Assembly: GCF_014651015.1 (NCBI RefSeq)
Contig: NZ_BMWB01000025.1
Coordinates: forward strand, 1-64,000
DNA length: 64,000 bases
Source: Streptomyces xantholiticus
Lineage (GTDB): Bacteria > Actinomycetota > Actinomycetes > Streptomycetales > Streptomycetaceae
Direction of reading: 5' to 3'
Below the pieces are notes generated by a model, which was given only the letters and a program-made list of their open reading frames with translations, did no database searches and was not told where the DNA came from. Below, one piece after another: positions 44,844 to 52,977 of the stretch (its first letter is position 1; every line of letters begins with the position of its first letter). The translations under genes and the position numbers were made by a program.

Positions 44844-45300
44844 GGCTCCTGATTGTGCCCGAGTCTCCGATTCCCAGGGCAGGCGGATGGCGCGCCAGAG
44901 GCCTGGTCGGCTCCATTCAAGGTGCTGATAGCACCAGCCAAGGGCGTGCAGGACCCGCCCGCGGTGCCCGCTGAGGTGCTCCAGATGTGAATTGAGCTGA
45001 CCAGTTGCCAACTGCAGTGGACAGTCTCAAAACGCTGTGACTGAGCGCTGTAGTTGGCCTCACCGGCCAGGTGCGTGCTCAGGTGCGACGTCCCGTCCGC
45101 CGCCTGAGCCCTCGAAGCCGTAGCGTCAGATTCCGGCGGCATGCAGTTGGGCGAAGGTGCCCACCTTCAGGACGATCGCGTCTGCGGCTCGCAGCCACGC
45201 CTTTCGCCGGCGACCGACAGCTCAAGGGCTGGCTGCGTAGGCGGGAACGGAAGCACCTTTAGCCCAGTTCGGGAGGGGTCGTCGGCTGATGGTGCGTGGA
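44844..45300. other. Region without a supported gene
   Basis: About 450 bases upstream of the DUF6193 gene. An in-frame extension of that gene (to 45011) is possible. Otherwise no gene or repeat was recognised. Confidence 0.4.
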
Positions 45301-45320
45301 GTGTTGGTGAGAACCAACAC
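45301..45320. terminator. 8-bp hairpin
   Basis: GTGTTGGT and ACCAACAC form a perfect stem around GAGA. It lies just beyond the larger terminator of the aldo/keto reductase and may act as a back-up. Confidence 0.5.
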
Positions 45321-45341
45321 AGCCCATCAGTGTGTGCAAGG

Positions 45342-45384
45342 GGTCGGGTGGTCCGGGGGTATCTCACCTCCGGACCACCCGACC
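45342..45384 (-). terminator. Terminator of the aldo/keto reductase gene
   Basis: GGTCGGGTGGTCCGG (45342-45356) and CCGGACCACCCGACC (45370-45384) form a perfect 15-bp stem with a 13-base loop, 50 bases after the stop codon. Confidence 0.9.
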
Positions 45385-45433
45385 GCTCTGAGGGCTGGGG
45401 TGGCGGGCGAGCCGGCGGAGGGGAGGGCTGGAG

Positions 45434-46417
45434 TCAGTTGTTGACGCGGTCCATGAGCTGGTCGGGGTAGCGCGGCCCGGCGGCGGCGCCGGGCGGGAGA
45501 GCTGCGTCCAGGGCGGCGAGGTGGTCGGCGTCGAGACGGGCGTCGGCGGCCGCGGTGTTCTCTTCCAGGTAGCTGATGCGCTTGGTGCCGGGAATGGGGA
45601 TGATGTCGTCGCCCTGGTGGAGGAGCCATGCGAGGGCCAGCTGTGTCGGCGTGAGGCCGGCCTCTGCCGCGAAGGTGCGGACCTGGTCGGCCAACTGCAG
45701 GTTGCGGCGCAGGTTGTCGCCCTGGAAGCGGGGGTCGAAGCGGCGGTAGTCGTCTGCGGCAAGTGAAGCGGTGTCCTTGATCGCGCCGGACAGGAAGCCG
45801 CGGCCGACCGGTGAGTAGGGGACAAGGGTGGTCCCGAGCTCGCGGGTGGTCGGGAGGATCTCGGTCTCCAGGCCGCGTTCCCACAAGGAGTATTCGCTCT
45901 GGAGCGCAGTGATGGGGTGAACGGCGTGTGCCCGGCGCAGGGTGTCCGCGTTCACCTCGGACAGTCCGACGTGGCGGATCTTGCCTTCCGCGACGAGTTC
46001 GGCCAGGGCGCCGACGGTTTCCTCGATCGGAACGGCGGGATCACGCCGGTGGAGGTAGTACAGGTCGATGTGGTCCAGGCCCAGCCGGGTGAGGGAGGCA
46101 TCGACGGCCTTCTTGGCGTACTGCGGGGTGGAGTCGACGGTGAAGGTGCCCTCGTGCAGGCGGGCGCCGAACTTGGTGGCCACGACGGCTTCCTCCCGCC
46201 GTCGGCCCGCCAGGGCGCGGCCCAGCAGGGTTTCGTTGTGGCCGGAGCCGTAGACGTCGGCAGTGTCCAGAAGGTTCACGCCCAGGTCGAGGGCGCGGTG
46301 GATGGTGGCTATGGACTGGGTGTCGTCGGTGGCTCCGTAGAACTCGGACATGCCCATCAGGCCGAGTCCGACGGCGGAGACCGACGTTCCGTTGATGCCC
46401 AGGGTGCGCTGCTGCAT
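45434..46417 (-). CDS. Aldo/keto reductase
   Basis: 327 residues from ATG 46417 with AAGGAG upstream. Catalytic tetrad of the family: Asp in LLDTADVYG, Tyr of the same motif, Lys in ATKFGARL and His in YYLHRRD. The C-terminal cofactor segment IPIPGTKRISYLEEN binds NADPH. Close in pattern to the AKR13-type or PLP-dependent-pathway-like reductases of Streptomyces. It faces a MarR regulator across an unusually AT-rich region with a long inverted repeat, so induction by an aldehyde-like ligand is plausible. Confidence 0.93.
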   Translation of the reverse strand: MQQRTLGINGTSVSAVGLGLMGMSEFYGATDDTQSIATIHRALDLGVNLLDTADVYGSGHNETLLGRALAGRRREEAVVATKFGARLHEGTFTVDSTPQYAKKAVDASLTRLGLDHIDLYYLHRRDPAVPIEETVGALAELVAEGKIRHVGLSEVNADTLRRAHAVHPITALQSEYSLWERGLETEILPTTRELGTTLVPYSPVGRGFLSGAIKDTASLAADDYRRFDPRFQGDNLRRNLQLADQVRTFAAEAGLTPTQLALAWLLHQGDDIIPIPGTKRISYLEENTAAADARLDADHLAALDAALPPGAAAGPRYPDQLMDRVNN

Positions 46418-46478
46418 GAGTGATGGCTCCTTGCTGAAGCGGAGGGATGTGGGTGTGCAGCCGGAGCCACACGACCAT

Positions 46479-46531
46479 AAAGTTATGCTCCATAATTATA
46501 ATAGTCAACACTTGTCAGGTCGCATAACTTT
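46479..46531. promoter_or_regulatory. Divergent promoter region with MarR-type inverted repeat
   Basis: AAAGTTATGC (46479-46488) and GCATAACTTT (46522-46531) are perfect inverted repeats 33 bases apart; ATAATTAT (46492-46499) between them is also palindromic. The region is far more AT-rich than the rest of the window. It lies between the reductase start (46417) and the marR start (46547), so one arm probably covers each promoter. Confidence 0.7.
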
Positions 46532-46546
46532 TTATAGCTTGGAGGG

Positions 46547-46966
46547 ATGACGGCAGACGAGCCCTTGACCTCCGAGGTGATCCACCTTTTCGCGAAGGTC
46601 ACCGACCGCTACACCCGCGAGTACGAGGCCGCCGCGGCTCATCACGGCCTCACCCCTCAGCAGGTGAAGGCACTGATCGCCCTGAATGAGGCCCCGCTGC
46701 CCATGCGTCGCGTCGCCGAACGACTGGGAGCCGAGCCGTCCAACCTCACCGGCATCGTGGACCGCCTGCAGAACCGGGGCCTGGTCGAACGCCGGCCCGA
46801 ACCCAACGACCGGCGAATCAAGCTTCTCGCCACCACAGACGCCGGGAAGGCAGCGGCCCAAGACCTGCGCAGCCGTCTGCGCTTCGCCCGCAACCCGCTC
46901 GCCGCCCTCGACGAAAAGCAGCGCCGCGACCTGCGCGACCTGCTGCAGCTGATGACCGACGAGTAG
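46547..46966 (+). CDS. MarR-family transcriptional regulator
   Basis: 139 residues from ATG 46547, preceded by GGAGGG. Winged helix: LPMRRVAERLGAEPSNLTGI, VDRLQNRGLVERRPEPNDRR. C-terminal helix LDEKQRRDLRDLLQLM. Divergent from the aldo/keto reductase; expected to repress both through the inverted repeats between them. Confidence 0.93.
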   Translation: MTADEPLTSEVIHLFAKVTDRYTREYEAAAAHHGLTPQQVKALIALNEAPLPMRRVAERLGAEPSNLTGIVDRLQNRGLVERRPEPNDRRIKLLATTDAGKAAAQDLRSRLRFARNPLAALDEKQRRDLRDLLQLMTDE

Positions 46967-47009
46967 AGACCAGGTCAGCAACGCGCCCCCAGGCACGCCC
47001 CCACGTCCC

Positions 47010-47150
47010 GGAGCCCACCAGCCGATCGAAGATCCGCTTCACCGAGTGCCGCTGCTCGCTCAGGTCCGCCCGCAGCATCGGCTCGATCAGCGGCTCGGGC
47101 GTCGGCTCCTTGCGCGGCTCCGGCCAGCCGACACCAGGGCTTTCTCTACT
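47010..47150 (-). mobile_element. IS21-like transposase shard
   Basis: The minus strand reads EPLIEPMLRADLSEQRHSVK and RIFDRLVGSGTW, resembling the IstA segment seen at 16.55 kb. It directly abuts the IS5-type deletion derivative at 47170, suggesting insertion of the latter into an old IS21 relic. Confidence 0.5.
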
Positions 47151-47169
47151 GTCAGAAGGCCGACACCAT

Positions 47170-47706
47170 CTGATCGTTTCAGAATGAAGTTCATCGTGCG
47201 GCTTGGAAGTTGGGTGTTGCGTCGGCAGGATCTGTTGGAGGTCTGCTGATCTTGCGCCTGATGACCTGTGGGAACGCGTGGCCCCCGCTGTTGCCTGCTC
47301 GTCCGCCTCGGCGGCATCGGTATCCCGGGCGGTTGCCGGCGGACGACCGGGCTGCCTTGCGGGGCGTCGTTTACCTGCTGTGCAGGAGCGTGAGCCGGGG
47401 GGACGTTCCGGCTGAACAGGTCGGCTGCAGCAGTGTGACGGCCTGGCGGCGTCTGCGGGAGTGGACCGAGGACGCCTTCTCCGGGCCCGCGGCATCACAT
47501 CGAAGATCGACCGTGAAGGCACCGCCCACGGCTCCGGCCTGGGCGGGACCCGCTGGGTCGTCGAGCGGACCTTCGCCCGGCTCCACCAGTTCTAGCGGCT
47601 ACGGATCCGCTACGAGATACGAGCCGATCTCCACCTCAGCCTGCTTCAACTCGCTTGCAGCATCATCCGCTTGAGGAGACTGCGAACCTCATTCTGAAAC
47701 GATCAG
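47170..47706 (+). mobile_element. Internally deleted IS5-type element with intact inverted repeats
   Basis: A 537-bp unit bounded by CTGATCGTTTCAGAATGAAG (left, from 47170) and its inverted near-copy ending CTGAAACGATCAG at 47706; 21 of the outer 22 positions match. Inside, the plus strand reads PRRHRYPGRLPADDRAALRG and QVGCSSVTAWRRLREWTED (transposase N-terminus), then jumps to TAHGSGLG, RWVVERTFARLHQF and RIRYEIRADLHLSLLQLACS (C-terminus with the catalytic Glu). The middle, with two catalytic Asp, is deleted. It is MITE-like: unable to move alone but possibly in trans. No target duplication is evident. Confidence 0.85.
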
Positions 47707-47828
47707 CCAGGGAGGCATGGAAGCGAGCTCGCTGCCGTGGGCGAGAGCCGCAGGCCAGTACCGGAACCGCGCGGCCAAGACTCATCGCCATTCGAACTGC
47801 GGTTTCAAGTTCTCACCGCCACCCCCGC

Positions 47829-47848
47829 ATGGTAACACCTGTTACCAT
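47829..47848. promoter_or_regulatory. Perfect 20-bp operator overlapping the antitoxin start
   Basis: ATGGTAACACCTGTTACCAT has perfect 9-bp arms around CC. Its last two bases are the first two of the ATG at 47847. Ribbon-helix-helix antitoxins bind palindromes of this size for autorepression. Confidence 0.8.
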
Positions 47849-48092
47849 GCGAATTATGGCGAAGAAACAGTTGGGCGCCCGTGTGGACGCCGACATTGCA
47901 GACCTGGCAACCAAGCGCGCAAATGACCTTGGCTTGAGCATCGGCGACTACCTGGCGCGCCTGGTGTCCGAGGACGTCAGCGGCCTGCGGGCCCGCGGAG
48001 TGGATGCAGCCGCTCGCTTCCTGGGCGAGCACCAGGCCCTGTTCGACGACGCAGAGAACGCACAGTCGACGCCGGGGACGCGCGCCGCCTGA
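47847..48092 (+). CDS. Antitoxin of the Fic/Doc-like module
   Basis: 81 residues from ATG 47847 (an ATG at 47856 is also in frame). The N-terminus KKQLGARVDADIADLATKRA has the beta-strand plus helix look of ribbon-helix-helix antitoxins; GLSIGDYLARLVSEDVSGLR follows; the acidic C-terminal part (FLGEHQALFDDAENAQ) would wrap the toxin. Its TGA shares one base with the toxin ATG. A perfect palindrome overlaps its start, as expected for autoregulation. The start overlaps the operator, leaving little room for a ribosome-binding site, so the mRNA may be leaderless. Confidence 0.8.
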   Translation: MRIMAKKQLGARVDADIADLATKRANDLGLSIGDYLARLVSEDVSGLRARGVDAAARFLGEHQALFDDAENAQSTPGTRAA

Positions 48093-48469
48093 TGGAGCTG
48101 CATATCGACGTCCCCTGGATCCTGCAGGTCGCCGAGGTTGCAGGCGCCGGCGACCCTGCCCCTGATGACTACGGCGTTCCGCTCGCGGCCGTCGCCCGTC
48201 ATCGCGCCGAGCTCTTCGGGCAGCCGGTCTACGACGGCCCGTACGCCAAGGCTGCCGCACTGGTGCACACCTTGGGACGCTGCCGGTGGCTCGAGCGTTC
48301 CAACCTTGCGGTGGCAGCCGCCACGGGCGTCATGTATCTGGAGGCCGCCGGAGTCTCGGTCAAGGTCACCCGCGACGACGCGATGGCCCTGCGCGACCTG
48401 CTCCTGGATCCGGCCTGCGACGCCCACAAGATCGCCGAACTGCTGCGCTCCTGGGCGCCGACAGATTGA
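48092..48469 (+). CDS. Fic/Doc-like toxin component
   Basis: 125 residues starting MELHIDVPWILQVAEVAGAG. It matches the short streptomycete proteins annotated as Fic-family toxin components: PLAAVARHRAELFGQPVYDG, KAAALVHTLGRCRWLERSN and GVMYLEAAGVSVKVTRDDAM. The Fic signature HPFxDGN(G/K)R is degenerate (HTLGRCRWLERSN), so the chemistry may differ or be lost. It is preceded by a coupled antitoxin. A truncated close copy lies at 19435-19935. Confidence 0.8.
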   Translation: MELHIDVPWILQVAEVAGAGDPAPDDYGVPLAAVARHRAELFGQPVYDGPYAKAAALVHTLGRCRWLERSNLAVAAATGVMYLEAAGVSVKVTRDDAMALRDLLLDPACDAHKIAELLRSWAPTD

Positions 48470-48822
48470 GAGTGCGAAGCGCCGGAGCGATTTCCACTCC
48501 CAGAGCGGGATGCCGCTGGCGCCACTGATCGGCATCCTGCACCCCCTTTCGCCAGATATGTACAGTTTCCCGCTCACTTCCGCGGGAACCACCATCAATG
48601 CCAGGCGCAGGATGTGGCGGCTGACTGCGCCCGGCGGAGCGCAACGAACGCGGCCGTGCGATGGGGTGGTGAGAATCGTGACTCGTCCGGTGGAGTGGGG
48701 TTCTGAGCCTTGGGCTGGTCACCGTGCCAGTGAAGATGTACACGGCCACGGACAGCCACGTGATCCATTTCCGTCAGCCGCAGCACGGAACATCGGACCG
48801 GGTGCGCAATAAGCGTGAGTCT
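48470..48822. other. Region without a supported gene
   Basis: About 350 bases between convergent toxin and flavin oxidase genes. No gene, hairpin or repeat was recognised. Confidence 0.4.
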
Positions 48823-50187
48823 TCACGGCGTGAGGTAGGTGTGGAAGACATTCGCCGGGTCGTACGCGGCCTTCAGCGCACGCAGCCGCTCCCAGTCTTC
48901 CGGAGCGTAGGACCTCCGAGCCCTGGACGCGTCGGCGGTGAGGTCGGCTTCGGCGATGTAGTGGCCGGTTCCGTACGGCTCGACGGCACGCATGGTGTCC
49001 CGGAGCCAGCGGGTGTTGACGGCGTCCGCCGCAGGTTCGTCCCAGATCGCGAAGGGGGCGACATAGGTCTCACCCAGCACCGAGAAGGCCATGTCGAGTG
49101 AGAGGGTGGGGTCCCGCGAGGCGGGCCACAGGGGGGCGATGACGAGCGACCGCTCGGAGGGGGCGTGGGTGACCGAGGCGGCGAGCGCGGGCAGCAGGGT
49201 CTCGTGCCCGGTGTCCGACCACAGGGTGTCCACCATATTGCGGTGTCCTTGGGGCCAGAAGCCGGACGACGTGCCGTACAGGTCCTCGAAGGTCTTCGGC
49301 TCGTCCACCTGCCGGAACAAGGCGCGTTCGGCGAACGGGCAGGCCCGCAGCGGCTCCAGGCAGCGGACGGCCTCGTGACGCGTTCGAGCGAAGGCGGTGC
49401 CGGTGAAGCTGATCACCTTGGGCCTCGGCGATGCCGCCGTGATATGCGGGGAGGCGGTCGCGAGCATGAAGGACGCCTCGACATTCGCCGGTAGCCGCTG
49501 GGCTGCCTCGGTGGCCCAGCGGGTCACCGGTTCGACGTCGGCCAAGGCAAAGACGTACGTGGTCTCGGCGACCGCCGCCGGGAGGTCGTGCAGCGTTACG
49601 TGGAAGCGGGTGGCGACGGCGAAGAAGCCCGGGCCTGCCCCGCGTGCGGCCCAGAACAGGTCGCGGTTCTCGTCCTGGCTGCAGGTGATGCGGTCGCCGT
49701 CCGCCGTGACCACCTCGACCGCCCGCACGCCGGCGGCAGCCGGCCCGAGGTGGCCGGAGTTCCAGCCGAGGCCGCCGCTGAGGAGGTAGCCGCTCAGGGC
49801 GACGGGTCCGCAGTGCCCGGCCGGGAAGGCGAGGCCGTGCGGGGCGAGCGCGGCGACGAACTCGCGGCCGGTGAGCGCGGGTTGCACGGTCGCGGTGCGC
49901 GAAGCCGGGTCGATCTTGCACGTGTCGAGCACGGAGAGGTCGATGAGCATGCCGCCGTCGCGCAGCGGTGAGCCGCACCAGCTGTGCCCATGGGCGCGTA
50001 TGGCGACCCGGAGATCCTCGGAGCGGGCCAGCCGGATGGCCGCCGGGACATCGCGTTCCGAGGCGACCCTGACGATCAGGTCGGGAAAGCGCTGCGGCTT
50101 GAGGTCGTTCCACAACATGGCCGACCATGTGCTGTCGTAGGCGGCGTCGCCCCGCCGGACGATTTCCCCCTCGATTTCTCCGCTCAT
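48823..50187 (-). CDS. FAD-linked oxidase (berberine-bridge-enzyme type)
   Basis: 454 residues from ATG 50187 with GAGGAG upstream. FAD-binding domain: LRVAIRAHGHSWCG with His68, and AGHCGPVALSGYLLSGGLGW with Cys126, the two residues that bind FAD covalently in bicovalent members. The C-terminal BBE tail (RSYAPEDWERLRALKAAYDP, ANVFHTYL) is complete. No signal peptide. It follows 10 bases after the ABM-membrane gene, so they form an operon. Oxidation of a sugar, alcohol or aromatic metabolite is possible; substrate unknown. Confidence 0.92.
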   Translation of the reverse strand: MSGEIEGEIVRRGDAAYDSTWSAMLWNDLKPQRFPDLIVRVASERDVPAAIRLARSEDLRVAIRAHGHSWCGSPLRDGGMLIDLSVLDTCKIDPASRTATVQPALTGREFVAALAPHGLAFPAGHCGPVALSGYLLSGGLGWNSGHLGPAAAGVRAVEVVTADGDRITCSQDENRDLFWAARGAGPGFFAVATRFHVTLHDLPAAVAETTYVFALADVEPVTRWATEAAQRLPANVEASFMLATASPHITAASPRPKVISFTGTAFARTRHEAVRCLEPLRACPFAERALFRQVDEPKTFEDLYGTSSGFWPQGHRNMVDTLWSDTGHETLLPALAASVTHAPSERSLVIAPLWPASRDPTLSLDMAFSVLGETYVAPFAIWDEPAADAVNTRWLRDTMRAVEPYGTGHYIAEADLTADASRARRSYAPEDWERLRALKAAYDPANVFHTYLTP

Positions 50188-50197
50188 GATGGGCTCC

Positions 50198-51175
50198 TCA
50201 GCCGGTGGTCAGCCCGAAAACCAGCAGGCACACCGCCCAGCACAGCACCACGAGGGCCGCCCCCGCCACATGGGTGCGCACACCACGCGCCCGTCCAGGC
50301 ACCAGCCAGAAAGCGAGGACCCGGTTCACCAGGGGCATGAACAGCCAGGTCAGGGCGGAAACGCTGAGTACGTTTCCGATGAACAGGCCGATGTAGCCGG
50401 GCAATCCGAGGTTGTCCAGCTCATAACCGACTGTCAGGTTCAGGACCATGACTGTGGGATACAGCGCCAGCACCACGGTCATGGCCTGTTTCCAGTTGGG
50501 CGGGACCGCCTCGTCCGGGTCTTCCCCGAAGCGGAACCAGCCGCTGAACGCGGACCCCACCTTGCGCACATCGTAAGAAGAGAAGTACTCCTGTCCCTCC
50601 TCCAGGAGCTTTGCGCGGGCGCCGGACGCAAGCCACTCGTCGAGGTGTTCGCGAGTGTCGAATCGGAATACGACGACCCAGTTGTCCTGAACCCCCTTGA
50701 CCGGCTTGAACAACTCGGCCCCCATGAAACCCGGATACTTCTCCTGGGCCTTGAGGACCTTGTCCTGCCACCGTACGAAGTCCTCCTCCCGGCCCGGTCG
50801 CACGTCATGGGAGATGACCGCCGTGACGGCTTCCCCTTTGACGGGCGGCGGCGCACCGCCGGCCAGGACTTCCTGAGTCGGCGTCCCATCGAACAGCGGA
50901 CGGCCCTCTGCGAGTAGTTCCTGGCGCTCGCGGGACTCAAGCCAGGCGGTCAGCTGGTCGATACGGGAGAAACGGAAGACCACCACCCACGCGCGCTCGT
51001 CGCCGGTGCCCGGGGGATACATTTCCGTCCCCTCGAATCCGTCGAATGCCCGCACGGCCTGGTTGGTCCGCTCCTGCCAGCGCTGATAGTCGTCATCGCG
51101 GCCTTCCCGTACTTTCTGGGAGGTCACAACGGTCGCAGGGCCGCCGGAGAGGGCACGGCTTGCAGTGACACCCAT
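50198..51175 (-). CDS. Tandem ABM-domain protein with C-terminal membrane domain
   Basis: 325 residues. Two antibiotic-biosynthesis-monooxygenase-like ferredoxin folds in series: TVVTSQKVREGRDDDYQRWQ to WVVVFRFSRIDQLTAWLES, and TAVISHDVRPGREEDFVRWQ to WVVVFRFDTREHLDEWLAS. Three helices follow (MTVVLALYPTVMVLNLTV, GLFIGNVLSVSALTWLFM, VAGAALVVLCWAVCLLVFG). The fusion places oxidoreductase-like or sensor domains on the inner membrane face. Operon with the FAD oxidase. Divergent from the nucleoside deaminase (80 bases). Whether the ABM domains are catalytic is unknown. Confidence 0.9.
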   Translation of the reverse strand: MGVTASRALSGGPATVVTSQKVREGRDDDYQRWQERTNQAVRAFDGFEGTEMYPPGTGDERAWVVVFRFSRIDQLTAWLESRERQELLAEGRPLFDGTPTQEVLAGGAPPPVKGEAVTAVISHDVRPGREEDFVRWQDKVLKAQEKYPGFMGAELFKPVKGVQDNWVVVFRFDTREHLDEWLASGARAKLLEEGQEYFSSYDVRKVGSAFSGWFRFGEDPDEAVPPNWKQAMTVVLALYPTVMVLNLTVGYELDNLGLPGYIGLFIGNVLSVSALTWLFMPLVNRVLAFWLVPGRARGVRTHVAGAALVVLCWAVCLLVFGLTTG

Positions 51176-51254
51176 GCCGAGTAGTCTAGTTCAAAGGGGT
51201 GTTATCGGACAAACGGGGCAGTTCTCTTCGGTAAATGGTAAGCGGAGGTCCGAC

Positions 51255-51821
51255 ATGGGTCACAAGGAGTTTTTGGCGGAAGCGGTACGACTGGCCACTG
51301 AATCCGTCGAAGAAGGTTGGGGCGGTCCGTTCGGTGCCGTGCTCACCCGGGACGGCGAAATCGTGGCCCGAGGGCAGAACCGCGTTCTACTCACCGGCGA
51401 TCCCACCGCGCACGCCGAAGTAGAGACCATACGCAAGGCCGTGCAGCGCCTGAACCCCGAAGCTCCCTCCATATCGCCCGAACACCAGAACGCGAGCACA
51501 CTCGAATATGTGCCGCGGCCCGAAGGATCCCCCGACCAGGTGCCGGAGCGGGCCCGGATGCTCAAAGGCTGCTCGATCTACATCAGCGGCGCACCCTGCC
51601 CGATGTGCATGAGCGCCATCTACTGGTCGAGGATCGACAGCGTCTACTACAGCTGCGATCTGACGGCCACACGCGAGATCGGCTTCGATGACGCCTTCCA
51701 GTACGAGGACTTCCAAAAGCCCCTCGACCAGCGCCGGATCCATGTAGAGCAGATCCACCCCGAGCTCGGCGCCCAGGCCTACGAAGCCTGGACACACAAG
51801 CCCGACCGGCACCCGTACTGA
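51255..51821 (+). CDS. Nucleoside/cytidine-deaminase-fold enzyme (guanine-deaminase-like)
   Basis: 188 residues from ATG 51255 with GGAGG. Zinc site: HAE at 53-55 and PCPMC at 114-118, the CDA-superfamily motifs of guanine deaminase/TadA-like enzymes. A loop of about 35 residues (66-103, NPEAPSISPEHQNASTLEYV...) is inserted before the PCxxC helix, longer than in usual guanine deaminases. Purine or pterin-like deamination is likely. It is divergent from the ABM/FAD operon, which may share its pathway. Confidence 0.88.
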   Translation: MGHKEFLAEAVRLATESVEEGWGGPFGAVLTRDGEIVARGQNRVLLTGDPTAHAEVETIRKAVQRLNPEAPSISPEHQNASTLEYVPRPEGSPDQVPERARMLKGCSIYISGAPCPMCMSAIYWSRIDSVYYSCDLTATREIGFDDAFQYEDFQKPLDQRRIHVEQIHPELGAQAYEAWTHKPDRHPY

Positions 51822-51839
51822 ACAGGACGAGCGGAGGGA

Positions 51840-51872
51840 GGTTCCGCGGCCGTTCGCACGATACGCGGAACC
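51840..51872 (+). terminator. Terminator after the deaminase gene
   Basis: GGTTCCGCG (51840-51848) and CGCGGAACC (51864-51872) form a perfect 9-bp stem, extended by imperfect pairing of flanking purine and pyrimidine runs. It lies 19 bases after the stop. Confidence 0.7.
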
Positions 51873-51967
51873 GTCCCCCTCTCGCTCCCCCGGTCCTGCG
51901 GCTGCGTGCAAGTGGTCAGCGGTGAGTGTGCTGTTCGGCATGATTCCGGGTTCCGGTGGGACAGCCA

Positions 51968-52975
51968 TCAAGCGCCCCTGGCGTGATCGGTTTGCTTGCC
52001 GGGCTGACTTTTCGGATTGCGGATGGCTGTGATGCCGGGGTCGGCATGGGCGCGCAGCAGCAGTGCGACCCAGCTGCGGTAGGGCGCCCACCGCTCGGCG
52101 ATGCGGGCTAGTGCTGGAACGCCGGCCGCTTGACCTTTGAGGGTGTAGGCGTCGGCCATGGCTGCGTGCAGGCGAGGTTCGTGGCGGGGGAAGTGGTCGG
52201 GGTGGCCGGCGCCGCGGATGAGGACGAGTTCGGCGGAGAACGGCCCGATGCCGGGCAGTTCCTGCAGCGCGGCGAGGGCCTCCCGGGCCGGCAGGGCGCG
52301 CAGGCGGGCGGGGTCCAGTTCGCCCGCGATCGCGGCTTCGGCCACGGCGTGCAGCCGCCGGATCTTCTCCTTGGTCAGACCGGGAAAGCTCGTGATCGCC
52401 TGCAGGACCGGCGGGGCGGGGAACGCAGACAATTCTTGGCCGGCGACCGCGACGCGATGTCCGTGCCGCTGGGCGAGCAGGCGCTTGACGGCGGCGGCGT
52501 GGCTCATGCGGACTCGGCTGCCGATGACCGCCCATGCCGCTGCCTCGTAAGGGGAGTTGAAACAGACCGGCCGCAGGCCGGGGAACTCGTCCACCAGCCC
52601 GCCGACCACCGGGTCGGTGGATCCGAGCGCGATGAAGCGGGTGGCGTCCACGTCGAGAGACAGGATCCGAGCCACGTCGGCAGCGGCCTTCTCACCGAGG
52701 CCCTCGCCGACTACGGAAGAAGCCGGTGCGGCGCCGTGGGTGCCTGTGGAGTGCAGTGTGACCTCGGCCCGCACCGTGCCGGCCTGGGTGGCCACCGTCG
52801 TTTCATCCTGCTGCACCGCGGCGGTGACGGTGAAACAACCGTCGTCCGAGGGAAAGGCCAGCCGGAGCGTGCGATCCTGTCCGCTTTGGTAGGGGGCCGG
52901 GGCGAAGCCCTCCAGGAAACCAAGGCCGGCTGCGAGTGAGAACGGGCCGCGGGGAGTGAAGACGACGCCGGACAT
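51968..52975 (-). CDS. AlkA-like DNA-3-methyladenine glycosylase family protein
   Basis: 335 residues from ATG 52975. The N-terminal half resembles the AlkA N-domain fold (RGPFSLAAGLGFLEGFAPAP), then FNSPYEAAAWAVIGSRVRMS and the helix-hairpin-helix LPGIGPFSAELVLIRGAGHP. After the hairpin the family has a catalytic Asp in a P-D-D motif; here the equivalent is HFPRHEPR, so a Glu or no acid occupies the place. Base-excision repair of alkylated DNA is the family role, but this member may have altered activity. It begins 2 bases after the VOC gene stop. Confidence 0.8.
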   Translation of the reverse strand: MSGVVFTPRGPFSLAAGLGFLEGFAPAPYQSGQDRTLRLAFPSDDGCFTVTAAVQQDETTVATQAGTVRAEVTLHSTGTHGAAPASSVVGEGLGEKAAADVARILSLDVDATRFIALGSTDPVVGGLVDEFPGLRPVCFNSPYEAAAWAVIGSRVRMSHAAAVKRLLAQRHGHRVAVAGQELSAFPAPPVLQAITSFPGLTKEKIRRLHAVAEAAIAGELDPARLRALPAREALAALQELPGIGPFSAELVLIRGAGHPDHFPRHEPRLHAAMADAYTLKGQAAGVPALARIAERWAPYRSWVALLLRAHADPGITAIRNPKSQPGKQTDHARGA

Positions 52976-52977
52976 GC

